64,000 bases of DNA from Bordetella genomosp. 11 (GTDB lineage: Bacteria; Pseudomonadota; Gammaproteobacteria; Burkholderiales; Burkholderiaceae_B): NCBI RefSeq assembly GCF_002261215.1, contig NZ_NEVS01000004.1:3410001-3474000 (forward strand), written 5' to 3'. Under the pieces are notes generated by a model. The model did no database searches. It had not been told where the DNA came from and saw only the letters and a program-made list of their open reading frames with translations. This document shows, one piece after another, positions 34,888 through 42,867 of the stretch (positions are counted from its first letter, which is position 1; every line of letters begins with the position of its first letter). The translations under genes and the position numbers were made by a program.

Positions 34888-35044
34888 AACGCCTGACGCG
34901 GCTAAAAGGCCGCGCGCCGCGGAAGGCGTGTCCGGGACCGCAGGGCCTGCGACGGTGTGCGCCGTGCAGTGCTTGACGGCCAGCACAGTAGAAAGATCCT
35001 GCGCGGCCAGGCCGCGCACGGTCCCCGTCGGGACCGAAGGAGCG

Positions 35045-35935
35045 CTAGAAAAGCGTCATCTGGCCAGCCGCCGCCGCCCGTCCAGCCGCTCGCGAGGCCG
35101 CGGGCCATGCGACCACATCGCCATGGCCGCTTGGCAACGCCGGCGCCGACGCCACCTCCCCGGCTGGGGCGCGAAGCAACGCATGCGCCGCCTCCTCGGC
35201 TTCACGCCGACGCAGGCGCCCACTCCACTCGCCCAGGACATGCGCTGGCGTGTACCAGTGCTCCCATTCCTCGACAGTGAGCGCATTGCCATGAACGACG
35301 ATCGCTGGGATGTGCAGCAGTGCGAGCTGCAGATATGTCATGTGCACGCAGCGGCGATCGATGTCGATCGCGACTACGTGCATGGCTCGCTGGTAGTTGA
35401 TCTTCGCATCGTGAAGGGCGTGCGCGGCGGAGATAATCATGCCGCCGGCGCCGCAGGCCGGCTCCATAAGTCGCAAGAATCCGCGCCGGCCAACTTCGCT
35501 GGCCAGGTCCTGCTCGTCACCCATGATGATCGCGCCCATGAGGCGCGATACCTCGTAGGGCGTGAAAAACTGGCCGGTACCGCCGTTACCCATATCGAGC
35601 ATCATGAAGGTGCTTCCAAGCACGTCGCCAAATTCGCCCGCAGCGACCCGTTGCTCCCAGCACTGCACCAGGTGCGTGAAGGCCTCGACCAGTTGCTGCA
35701 GGTCTTCCTTGCCGTAATGACCTACGATTTCCAGGTAACGCTTTTCGCGCCTCTCGAACTGCGCACGATCGACCGCGTTGGCCAGCGCCAAGGCACTCAT
35801 CTCGGTCCAGTCTGACCAGGTCCGGTCCAGCCCATGGGCTCGGGAAAGGTCCCGCAGAATCTGGACGATTGCTTTCTGATGCTCATCGGCGGAATTGAAG
35901 GATCTGCGCTGTTGTGCCTTGCTGGTCTTGGCCAT
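35045..35935 (-). CDS. N-6 DNA methylase-like protein lacking the NPPY motif
   Basis: 296 residues from the ATG at 35935 (GGAGCACATAC upstream). The HsdM-like signature TGQFFTPYEVSRLM and the SAM-binding motif MEPACGAGGMIISAA are present, followed by VVAIDIDRRCVHMTYLQLAL. The region where the catalytic NPPY/F should stand reads IVVHGNALTVEEWEHWYTP, so the usual motif IV is absent. It may bind DNA and SAM without methylating, or act as an antirestriction decoy. The C-terminal tail is alanine-rich with MTLF at the end. Confidence 0.8.
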   Translation of the reverse strand: MAKTSKAQQRRSFNSADEHQKAIVQILRDLSRAHGLDRTWSDWTEMSALALANAVDRAQFERREKRYLEIVGHYGKEDLQQLVEAFTHLVQCWEQRVAAGEFGDVLGSTFMMLDMGNGGTGQFFTPYEVSRLMGAIIMGDEQDLASEVGRRGFLRLMEPACGAGGMIISAAHALHDAKINYQRAMHVVAIDIDRRCVHMTYLQLALLHIPAIVVHGNALTVEEWEHWYTPAHVLGEWSGRLRRREAEEAAHALLRAPAGEVASAPALPSGHGDVVAWPAASRAAGRAAAAGQMTLF

Positions 35936-35998
35936 GTATGTGCTCCGGTTGCCTGGGCGGGAATGCCCGGAACTGAAGGACACGGCGCAGCGCAGCGC

Positions 35999-36065
35999 TC
36001 AAGTGTCGGAGACGGCCCCAGGGCCGCAAGCCGCGCGGGTGGCGCCTGCGCGGCGCCGCACTTGA
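35999..36065 (-). ncRNA. Hairpin element C upstream of the N-6 methylase-like gene
   Basis: TCAAGTG (35999-36005) pairs with CACTTGA (36059-36065). Two inner hairpins fit: CGGCCC/GGGCCG near 36013 and CCGCGC/GCGCGG from about 36031. It does not share the conserved blocks of elements A and B. It lies 64 bp upstream of the minus-strand start. The rest of 35936-36243 has no credible gene. Confidence 0.45.
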
Positions 36066-36243
36066 ACGCGAGAACGACGTGGCAAACTGACCGGGAATGC
36101 AGACCGCCCCCACCGGCTGGCTTGGCAAGGTGGCATTCGCACGCGGGCCCTGGCCCTGCAGCGCCGCTTAGCAGGAGCATCGCCGCGACGGCCGCCGAGG
36201 CAACCACGGAAAACAATGGCCCGCCCAAGCGGGCCCTCGGCCG

Positions 36244-36660
36244 TCAGTCGATGGCGGCCAGGATCGCCGAGGCCTCGGCGTGAACGCTGGCGAATTCGCG
36301 CAAGGCGTGGTACTTGTCGACCAGGTCGGCGCCCTGCGGACACTGGCAAAGTTCGCTCAGGGCGTAGAGGCTGGCCACGATCCCCGCAGCGTCGGGCGGC
36401 ATCGTGAGATCGCACCAGTTCATCGGCCACACGATGCGCAGCGCGTCATGGCCGGTCGGCGCCATATAAAAGCCGCCGGGGACCTCGTAGTATTGCCAAT
36501 AGCCGCCGCGATAGTCCTCAGACAAACGACGGAGCCATCCGTAGACGGCGAGCTCGCCGGTCAGCATCAAACGCTGGCCGAAGTGCTTGGGCAGGAAGTT
36601 CAGGCGTTCGCTGTCCAGAACGAGGCGAGCAGTGGTGGAGATAGCATGAGATTGCGTCAT
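36244..36660 (-). CDS. ardB: ArdB/KlcA-family antirestriction protein
   Basis: 138 residues from the ATG at 36660, preceded by AAGGAGCGCGAC. Signature blocks of the family: FLPKHFGQRLMLTGELAVYGWLRRL, YRGGYWQYYEVPGGFYMAP and the C-terminal helical DAAGIVASLYALSEL. ArdB/KlcA proteins protect incoming DNA against type I restriction. The neighbouring methylases and SSB fit a shared anti-restriction role. The frame is open upstream but only across the hairpin element. Confidence 0.92.
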   Translation of the reverse strand: MTQSHAISTTARLVLDSERLNFLPKHFGQRLMLTGELAVYGWLRRLSEDYRGGYWQYYEVPGGFYMAPTGHDALRIVWPMNWCDLTMPPDAAGIVASLYALSELCQCPQGADLVDKYHALREFASVHAEASAILAAID

Positions 36661-36732
36661 GTCGCGCTCCTTGAGAGTCATCCCGGCCGGCTGGCGGGAC
36701 GGGAGCACTGGCGCCCTGTAAAACAAGCGGTG

Positions 36733-36800
36733 GGCGCAAGGGGACGTGGAATAAAAAGCGAGCGACGCGAGCGGTTTATGCCGCGAAAGCCCCTTGCGCC
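36733..36800 (-). ncRNA. Conserved hairpin element A upstream of ardB
   Basis: GGCGCAAGGGG (36733-36743) and CCCCTTGCGCC (36790-36800) form a perfect 11-bp stem. Inside are ACGTGGAATA (36744-36753) and TATGCCGCGAAAG (36777-36789), the same blocks as element B, with an ATAAA/TTTAT inner stem. The closing stems of A and B differ in sequence but both pair, which is covariation in support of a folded RNA or single-stranded DNA. It lies 73 bp upstream of ardB. Confidence 0.7.
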
Positions 36801-37085
36801 TGGAGCGCGCAGGGCGAGGATGCACCCGACCTGTCGCCAGGCGGGGGACGTCGGGTCGAGCAGGACGTGAGCTGCCGCTCAACCAGCGACGTGATTGCGT
36901 TGCCTGCGACGATCAGGTTATCCAGGAGCGTTCCGCCCATCAGCTGCTGTACCGCCTTAACGCTTTCGCGCGGATAGAGCGGCGCCTGGCCAAGTGTGCC
37001 GCGAAAGCGCTCATCGTACGCAATTAGTTCGTTTGCAGAGATGAGATACAGGACGCCCACGACTGCGTGCTGCAGCCCGGAGGCC
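36776..37085 (-). pseudogene. Truncated hypothetical gene cut by an IS66 fragment
   Basis: The minus frame has a protein-like stretch (AVVGVLYLISANELIAYDERFRGTLGQAPLYPRESVKAVQQLMGGTLLDNLIVAGNAITSLVERQL) that begins abruptly where an IS66 tnpA fragment ends. Its tail runs into hairpin element A. The N-terminus is therefore lost. Family not recognised; it may be a tail of another backbone gene. Confidence 0.4.
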
Positions 37086-37205
37086 GATCGCACTCATCCA
37101 CGATCTGCGCCGTCAACCCCTTCGGATAAGACCGGCGCTTCCGCAGCGGTGCCAATTCTGTCTTCGCCATGGTGCCCACAAAAAAAGGTGGCGTAAGCTC
37201 CCCCA
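37080..37205 (-). mobile_element. IS66 tnpA 5' fragment
   Basis: The minus strand from 37170 encodes MAKTELAPLRKRRSYPKGLTA and continues QIVDECDRP, the N-terminus of IS66 TnpA, then stops resembling the family at about 37085. Only the first 28 or so codons remain. The IS end lies near 37200. Confidence 0.6.
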
Positions 37206-37239
37206 CTGCGTAGACATCAGCCAGTAGAATTTCGGAGCC

Positions 37240-38385
37240 TCCAAGAGCCGGGGACTCCCTTGAAGAAGAGCAGGTTTACAGAAGCCAGATCGTTTCGGTG
37301 TTGAAGGAAGGCGAGGCCGGAGTTCCGGTCGCCGAGCTGTGCCGCAAGCACGGAATCAGCAACGCCACGTATTACCAGTCGAAGAGCAACTACACGGGCG
37401 TGCAGGTGTCCGAGCTGCAACGGCTGCGCGAGCTGGAAGCCGAGAACGCCAGCTCAAGCGCATGTACGCTGATCTTGCCCTGGAGAATTCGGCGATCAAG
37501 GATGTTCTGAACCGAAGATCCTGACGCCGTCGGCCAGGCGCGAGGAGGTCGAGGTGCTAGTGCAAGCCCGCCTGTCGATCACGCGCGCCTGTGGCATTGC
37601 AGGCCTGTCGCGGGCGGCGTACTACAAGCGGCCAGCCTCGGCATCGAGGGAGATGCCGATGTGATCGAAGCGCTCAATGCCATCGTCAGCCGGCATAGGC
37701 ACTGCGGATTTTGGAAGTGCTTCACCCGGTTGCGGCTCGATGGCCGCCGCTGGAACAAAAAGCGTGTGCATCGGGTGTACTGCGATATGGGTTTGAATCT
37801 GCCTCGGCGTTGCAGAAGCGGTTGCCCAGACGGCCCGCGCCAGCCGCTGGACTTGGCAAGCGAGCCAAACCGCTGCTGGGCATTGGAGTTCATTCACGAC
37901 GCCCTGTATTGCGGCCGGCGGTTCGGAACGTTGAACGTGATCGACGAGGCCAATCGGGAATGCTTGGCCATCGAGGTTGGCACGTCGATCCCATCTGCCA
38001 GGCTGATCCGCGCCTTGAGTCGCTTGGTCGACTGCTACGGCGTGCCGGGTGCCATACGGCTGGACAACGGGCCGGAGCTAGTCTCTAAAGCATTCACCGA
38101 ATGGACCGCCGCCAAAGGCATAGCGGTTCGATACATCCAGCCGGGCAAGCCCAATCAAAACGCCTTTATCGAGCGTTTCAACCAGACGTATCACACGGAG
38201 TGCTCGATGCACACCTGTTCGCCAACCTGGGGCAGGTCCAGGCCATCACCGACGAATGGCTGGTCGATTACAACGACTACCGCCCCCATGAAGCGCTGAG
38301 TGGCGTCCCGCCGGTGCCGTATATGCCCCGGCTAACCCATGCCCCGAATCTCTATCGGCCGTTGTCTACTTGACAGGGGTGGCTA
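37240..38385 (+). mobile_element. Degenerate IS3-family insertion sequence (orfA and orfB broken)
   Basis: OrfA is recognisable as KKSRFTEA, VLKEGEAGVPVAELCRKHGISNATYYQ, LRELEAENA, LKRMYADLALENSAIKDVL but spread over three frames; at two points one base seems lost inside GCCCAG (near 37286 and 37450). OrfB carries the IS3 DDE core: CWALEFIHDALYCGRRFGTLNVID, GAIRLDNGPELVSK and NAFIERFNQTYHTE, then DEWLVDYNDYRPHEALSGVPP after another frameshift near 38206. The start codon of orfA is changed to TTG. The element cannot encode a working transposase. Confidence 0.85.
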
Positions 38386-38663
38386 CGTGAGCATGTCCTT
38401 CAAATAGGCATACGGATCATGCCCGTTCAAGCGCGCCGATTGGATCAGGCTCATGATGCGGCGGCGCGCTGGCCGCCGCGTAGCGATCCGGCGAACAGCC
38501 AGTTGACGCGGCCGACTGCCCAGGGGTGGATCTGGTTCTCGACCCAGTTATTGTCGGTCGGCGCGCGGCCATCATCCAGATAGCGCGTAAGTGTGAGCCA
38601 GCGCTTCGCCTGTAATCCAAGGCTTTCGCGATGGTTGACTGAGGGCGCGGCGGAGCAACTCAC
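38386..38663 (-). mobile_element. IS66 tnpC 3' fragment
   Basis: The minus strand encodes the end of an IS66 TnpC: AKRWLTLTRYLDDGRAPTDNNWVENQIHPWAVGRVNWLFAGSLRGGQRAA, then after a frameshift at 38460 IMSLIQSARLNGHDPYAYLKDML. It abuts the IS3 remnant and differs in sequence from the other IS66 remnants here, so it comes from another IS66 subgroup. Confidence 0.8.
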
Positions 38664-38672
38664 ACCCGAACT

Positions 38673-39050
38673 TTACCCGGCGTAGTGAGCGTTGGAGCGC
38701 TCATCGAAAAACGAGTCCAGCGAGGCGTGCGGTCTACTATTGTCGGGATTCGGCGGCAGAGGTTCCTGCCCGGGCACCGGATCCCGGTGCACCCTCACAC
38801 GGCGAGAGGAGCCAGGTCGGACCATTTCTTGCTCCATATCAGTCCGAACTCGTACGCGACGGAGGGTGGACCAACGAACACTTTTCCCGCGCATTTTCGA
38901 CAACCGCTCTTCTAGTCGCTCGATGGCATCGGCCTCATATTCTTCTCGCGTCTCGATGTCCTGCAACCCTTTCTGCTTGACAGGAGGCTGTTGTTGGCCT
39001 GGGGGAGCTCGGGGAATTGACGGTGGGGGAAAGCGTGTCGGAAAAACCAT
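38673..39050 (-). CDS. Hypothetical protein, proline-rich N-terminus
   Basis: 125 residues. ATG at 39050 has AGAGGTATACATC upstream. N-terminus rich in proline and glutamine, then a charged helix (DIETREEYEADAIERLEERLSKMRG) and an arginine-rich end. The 3' end lies beside an IS66 fragment, so the natural C-terminus may be lost. No family recognised. Confidence 0.45.
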   Translation of the reverse strand: MVFPTRFPPPSIPRAPPGQQQPPVKQKGLQDIETREEYEADAIERLEERLSKMRGKSVRWSTLRRVRVRTDMEQEMVRPGSSRRVRVHRDPVPGQEPLPPNPDNSRPHASLDSFFDERSNAHYAG

Positions 39051-39306
39051 GATGTATACCTCTTAGATCAGTTCGGCGGTATGCCACTACTCACGGTACG
39101 CTGGCTTGCCGTGAAGACCTAAGAATCAACTGAAACAGATATTCTTCGCCGGTCGGATATACACTGAACTGGACAGTGGCATGGGTCACGTGCCCTCATC
39201 CCACCATGAACGAGGCTTCGACGCATCGTTGACGAGACGGCATCACAGTGGACGATGTGTGTCTCCCGCGCTGGCGCCTGAGGCGCCCTCACTTTGGAGA
39301 TACACC

Positions 39307-39621
39307 ATGAAAGAAAATGATGATGATCCGGATATCGAACGCTGGCTAAACGAAGGTGGGATGCAACTATCCGCAGCCAGTGCCGTTTTTGACCCCGCAC
39401 TACTTCACAATAGCGAGGGGCGCGTTATCGTATGTCTAGGAGTCGGGCTGCTAAGTGCCTGGGACGAAATACCATCACATATCAGGAAGCTTGCGCTACA
39501 GATGGCGATGACATCCTCGAATTACGATGTGGCGCTATTGAAGCAGAGAACCGCACGGTTCCTGCGAGGGCGAAGCGGCACACAGAACGTTCCCGACGAC
39601 GGGGTAACCGGCCCACGATAA
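39307..39621 (+). CDS. Hypothetical protein, 104 residues
   Basis: ATG at 39307 follows TTGGAGATACACC, the same leader type as the gene at 26800. The sequence begins MKENDDDPDIERWLNEGGMQL; a hydrophobic stretch (RVIVCLGVGLLSAWDEIP) and a helical end follow. No family recognised. Confidence 0.5.
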   Translation: MKENDDDPDIERWLNEGGMQLSAASAVFDPALLHNSEGRVIVCLGVGLLSAWDEIPSHIRKLALQMAMTSSNYDVALLKQRTARFLRGRSGTQNVPDDGVTGPR

Positions 39622-39835
39622 TTATCAATACCCCATACTGCGGATCGGCATGCAAAATCGGCGGGAATAGATCAATTGAGATTGAACAGAACCGCGCGCA
39701 TAATTTGCGCGCAGGTGCATCCCCGCGCTGCTCATGGCTCAGGGGCGATGAGCGTACCCGGGAGCTGTCCAGCGAAATATTGGCCGCCCGCTAGCGTCTT
39801 CCTTTTTATCGTCGGCTCGCCCGATGGAGGCATCG

Positions 39836-40237
39836 TCACTCCTTGGCGTAGCGGAATTCGGGCAAGGCGCGCAGGCTATCCTTACTCGCGCCCTCCATGC
39901 TCAACCGCTTGTCGGTCACATGCAGCTCTTTGAAGGGCGCCGCGACCAGCCGGTTTCCCATACCAAGGAAGCCGCCCACGGACAGCATGGCACAGCCGGG
40001 CTGACGATGATATCGTTGACAGTGCCAATCTGTCCTTTCACCGCTCAGAACGTCGGACCCGATGAGCTGAGACGCGCGATAGCCGGTCAACAGCTGCACT
40101 ACGTCGACGCACTTTTCCGTAATGGATTGCGGTGCGCCTTGCGCCATAATCATGCCGGCGGGCACGGCGGCAACCAGCCCGATGGCGAGGGCACATCCCG
40201 ACGTGGCGAATATCGATGAAATGGCGGTTCGTTGCAT
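39836..40237 (-). pseudogene. Decayed copy of a PRC-barrel domain gene
   Basis: Starts MQRTAISSIFATSGCALAIGL and ends DSLRALPEFRYAKE, nearly the same as the intact gene at 44372-44788. In the middle, the segment corresponding to GTVDDIIVSPADQEPYAI is out of frame and shortened, so the PRC-barrel core is destroyed. Confidence 0.75.
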
Positions 40238-40296
40238 GACGATTCTCTCCAGGACTGGCAAACGCAGCCCGGCAACCGGGCGGACGCTGGCGCCCC

Positions 40297-40756
40297 ACAG
40301 TTCATTGCGATTGGAAGTTGGCGATTTGGTGCCAATACTGGTCGGCCCCGCCTTCGGGGCGTCCCGCTTGAACCCACAGCGTGTAAGCCGCTCCTGCAAG
40401 TGCTCATCAAGAGCCCAATACCAAACTCGTCTGCACGACCTTCGGGCCGTCCAGCCTGTTCCCAGAGAAGATAGGCTCTGTCCCGAACAGACTGCTCCAG
40501 CCCTTGCTTCCTCTCTGAATCGGGCGCGGTCTCGTCGCCTTCGGGCGCCAATTGACCGCTGCGGCTGACATGTATACGGGCGCTAAGGTTGACCAATTCA
40601 GGGGTCGAAACTAAGTGGCCGTTTGCGGCGGCCTCCGGCGCTTTCGCGACGTAAGCCGCATCGTCGGTCATCTCCCCTTTTGGTCGCGAGGGTGATCCGA
40701 TAGGTGTGTAACACTCTACCCGCCCCGTTCAGGACATCCACGAGCTGTTCTGGCAT
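40297..40756 (-). pseudogene. Decayed copy of a DUF2934 gene
   Basis: Starts MPEQLVDVLNGAGRVLHTYRI and later has DRAYLLWEQAGRPEGRADEF, matching the intact gene at 44853-45308, but frameshifts near 40675 and 40430 split it across three frames. Confidence 0.75.
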
Positions 40757-41098
40757 GATCGGTGTACATCTCGTTCGCCCCCTCCGCGCCGGCGGGGTGG
40801 TGACGACCCACGAACTGCCAAGCGTTTTGTGCTTTGAACGCTCGCTTGTAGACGCATGCCCGCACCTGCCCATTACCCCAAGCGACTTTGTCAGCGGCTC
40901 ACTGCCTGGACGCCCCGGGTCATCGATACGTTTGACGATCGGACAGGGACAACCAGAGTGACCGGGCGTCGTAGTCCGCAACTGGTCGTCAGAATGCCTC
41001 TGATCCGTCTAAAACACAGCGCGCCGACGTAGTACCGCTGCGTATCGCTGCCTGTGGGATGACTGGCGCTGGCAGGCAGGCGCATCGAGAGCTATACG

Positions 41099-41310
41099 AT
41101 GCTGACCATCAACGCCGATCAACGTCCGTTCTTTAAGGACTATCACCGGCCCGATGACGAAAAGCGCATAGTTGTCATCCTACCGGAAGCTCATACGGGG
41201 ATTTGCTTATTGCAGGCGCAGCGGAAATGTGTTTTTTTGAATCATTACCCCGCAACCAGCTGGTTGCCGAGCAGGTGATTAAAACCGCCGGCGCCGATCC
41301 CGAGGGATAG
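41099..41310 (+). pseudogene. SRAP (YedK/HMCES-like) C-terminal fragment
   Basis: MLTINADQRPFFKDYHRPDDEKRIVVILPEAH resembles the C-terminal part of SOS response-associated peptidases, where the conserved histidine precedes an R-x-V-V-I-L-P motif. A frameshift near a run of Ts at 41230 separates this from ESLPRNQLVAEQVI. The N-terminal catalytic cysteine part is missing. Confidence 0.55.
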
Positions 41311-41312
41311 CC

Positions 41313-41528
41313 ATGGAGCACCACGACCAACCCAGCGCCCTTAGCGCCGACGACCTGGAGGTCATCGCCCAAGCGACAGGCGCGCTACCCCGGGACGGCA
41401 AGATGACGTCCGAACTGCTGGAGTACACCCGGACTATCGTCGGCCACTGCGCGTCCATCGGTGACGGCTCCATGCGCGGGGACCGATCGGCCGGTGACGC
41501 CATCCGGGCGGCGTTTGGACTGGGATGA
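41313..41528 (+). CDS. Small hypothetical protein, 71 residues
   Basis: ATG after GAGGGATAGCC. Helical and acidic (EHHDQPSALSADDLEVIAQATGALPRDGKMTSELLEYTRTIVGHC). It follows the SRAP fragment directly. No family recognised. Confidence 0.45.
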   Translation: MEHHDQPSALSADDLEVIAQATGALPRDGKMTSELLEYTRTIVGHCASIGDGSMRGDRSAGDAIRAAFGLG

Positions 41529-41564
41529 AAGCCCAAGCCACGGGATCGGCGGGTTGATTGGGCA

Positions 41565-41846
41565 TTACCCTTTCATCCAAGCAACGTTGGCGAGGTAGTC
41601 TCGAACAGTCTCCTGAAGCGCAGGCAACCCTTCGCGCGCCGCGAGGCGAATCGAACTGTACCGGCCCGCTGAATGCTTTCCAAAAGCCGCGTTCCCATCG
41701 CCGAATCGCGTCTCGATGCGCCAGGCGTAAGTGGCGCTGTCAGGCGCGCGTTCCGCGCACAGGGCGATCCTCGCGCCTGGCACTAGCTCTGCAATTAGGT
41801 CCGTCCCCACCCCCGTTCCAAGGTGGCATTTCAGTGCAAGCCGCAT
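41565..41846 (-). CDS. Hypothetical protein, 93 residues
   Basis: Minus-strand frame with protein-like composition (YAWRIETRFGDGNAAFGKHSAGRYSSIRLAAREGLPALQETVRDYLAN), ending at 41565. The start region lacks a good ribosome binding site. It is divergent from nothing obvious and family is unknown. Confidence 0.4.
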   Translation of the reverse strand: MRLALKCHLGTGVGTDLIAELVPGARIALCAERAPDSATYAWRIETRFGDGNAAFGKHSAGRYSSIRLAAREGLPALQETVRDYLANVAWMKG

Positions 41847-41895
41847 GCCGTTTGCTCTTATTCAGCCTGCGGCACTTCAATGACATGCTCCATTG

Positions 41896-41922
41896 AAAAA
41901 GCCCTCTTGAGAGGGCTTTTTT
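41896..41922. terminator. Bidirectional terminator downstream of cspA
   Basis: GCCCTC-TTGA-GAGGGC with A and T runs on both sides, 39 bp beyond the cspA stop. A sister copy lies at 45864-45889 inside the other copy of this region. Confidence 0.8.
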
Positions 41923-41960
41923 GGCGCGAACCGCCGACGACAGTGCGTCGGCGGCGGCGT

Positions 41961-42164
41961 TCACAGCGGCGTTATCTTCGTCGCCTGCGGGCCTTTGGCG
42001 CCCTGACCAGCGATATAGCTAACACGCTGGTTTTCTTCGAGGGATTTGTAGCCACCTCCTTGAATTTCGGAGAAATGAGCGAACAAGTCCTTACCACCGC
42101 CCTCGGGCATGATGAAGCCAAAGCCCTTCTCAGCGTTGAACCACTTGACGATACCGGTTTCCAT
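41961..42164 (-). CDS. cspA: Cold-shock protein, CspA family
   Basis: 67 residues: [21 protein letters not shown] with RNP1 [15 protein letters not shown] as RNP2-like, and [21 protein letters not shown] at 42164 has AAGGATCTCTAT upstream; an upstream in-frame start at 42215 is less likely. It binds single-stranded RNA and DNA as a chaperone and is followed by a strong terminator. Confidence 0.93.
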   Translation of the reverse strand: METGIVKWFNAEKGFGFIMPEGGGKDLFAHFSEIQGGGYKSLEENQRVSYIAGQGAKGPQATKITPL

Positions 42165-42349
42165 ATAGAGATCCTTGATGAGATACGGACTCGCGTCCGA
42201 GGTAGAGACGATCAAGGAGGGACATGGACAATGATGGCGAAATGCTTAACTCGACACAACCGAACGATCGCAACGCTTGAAAATCTAGGAACACTATGAG
42301 ACCGCTATGGGGTCGAGTCAAGGGTTATTTCGGATGTGTCGCTGAGATT

Positions 42350-42654
42350 CTATAAAAAGGGCTTAAGAACCTCCGTGATGTCCATGGAACCATAGGGCTT
42401 GCGCAGCATTGCACCAGCCGGCGCATCAGCGGGCGCATCAGCGGGCGCATCCTGGCCTGTCGCATAGACAAGCCGGATCTCGGGTCTCTCACGTCGAACC
42501 GCCCCGGCTAGGTCGACCCCCGACTCACCTTCGAGGCCAATGTCTACCAGCACCACATCCGGTTCATTCGCGCGCAACAAGGACAGCGCTTCATCTGACG
42601 TCGCGGCACTCAGGACCGTATGTCCAAGCATGCCTAACATCTCAGCAGTAACGC
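42350..42654 (-). pseudogene. C-terminal receiver domain of a truncated hybrid regulator
   Basis: RVTAEMLGMLGHTVLSAATSDEALSLLRANEPDVVLVDIGLEGESGVDLAGAVRRERPEIRLVYATG is a receiver domain with phospho-acceptor D in VLVDIGL; MLRKPYGSMDI supplies the conserved lysine. The N-terminal end, with the first acidic pair, is replaced at about 42655 by IS66 sequence of the opposite strand. It was probably the last domain of a hybrid sensor kinase. Confidence 0.65.
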
Positions 42655-42781
42655 GGCCAACGGCATCGATCCGTACCGGTATCTCGTCGCCTTGTTCAAG
42701 GCGCTGCCGCACGCGCGCACAGCGGATGATTACGAGACCCTGCTGTCCTGGAACATTACGCTGGCCCCGGCAGCCGATTAA
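42655..42781 (+). mobile_element. IS66 tnpC 3' end fragment
   Basis: The plus strand encodes GIDPYRYLVALFKALPHARTADDYETLLSWNITLAPAAD followed by a stop, the last 40 residues of an IS66 TnpC. It cuts the receiver gene. Confidence 0.75.
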
Positions 42782-42867
42782 TATATGACGTCGTCGGATT
42801 GCAAGATGCCGTTGAATGACCGCTTACGATGCACCGCCTGGCAGCAGAGCGACTGAATGTTGGCAAG

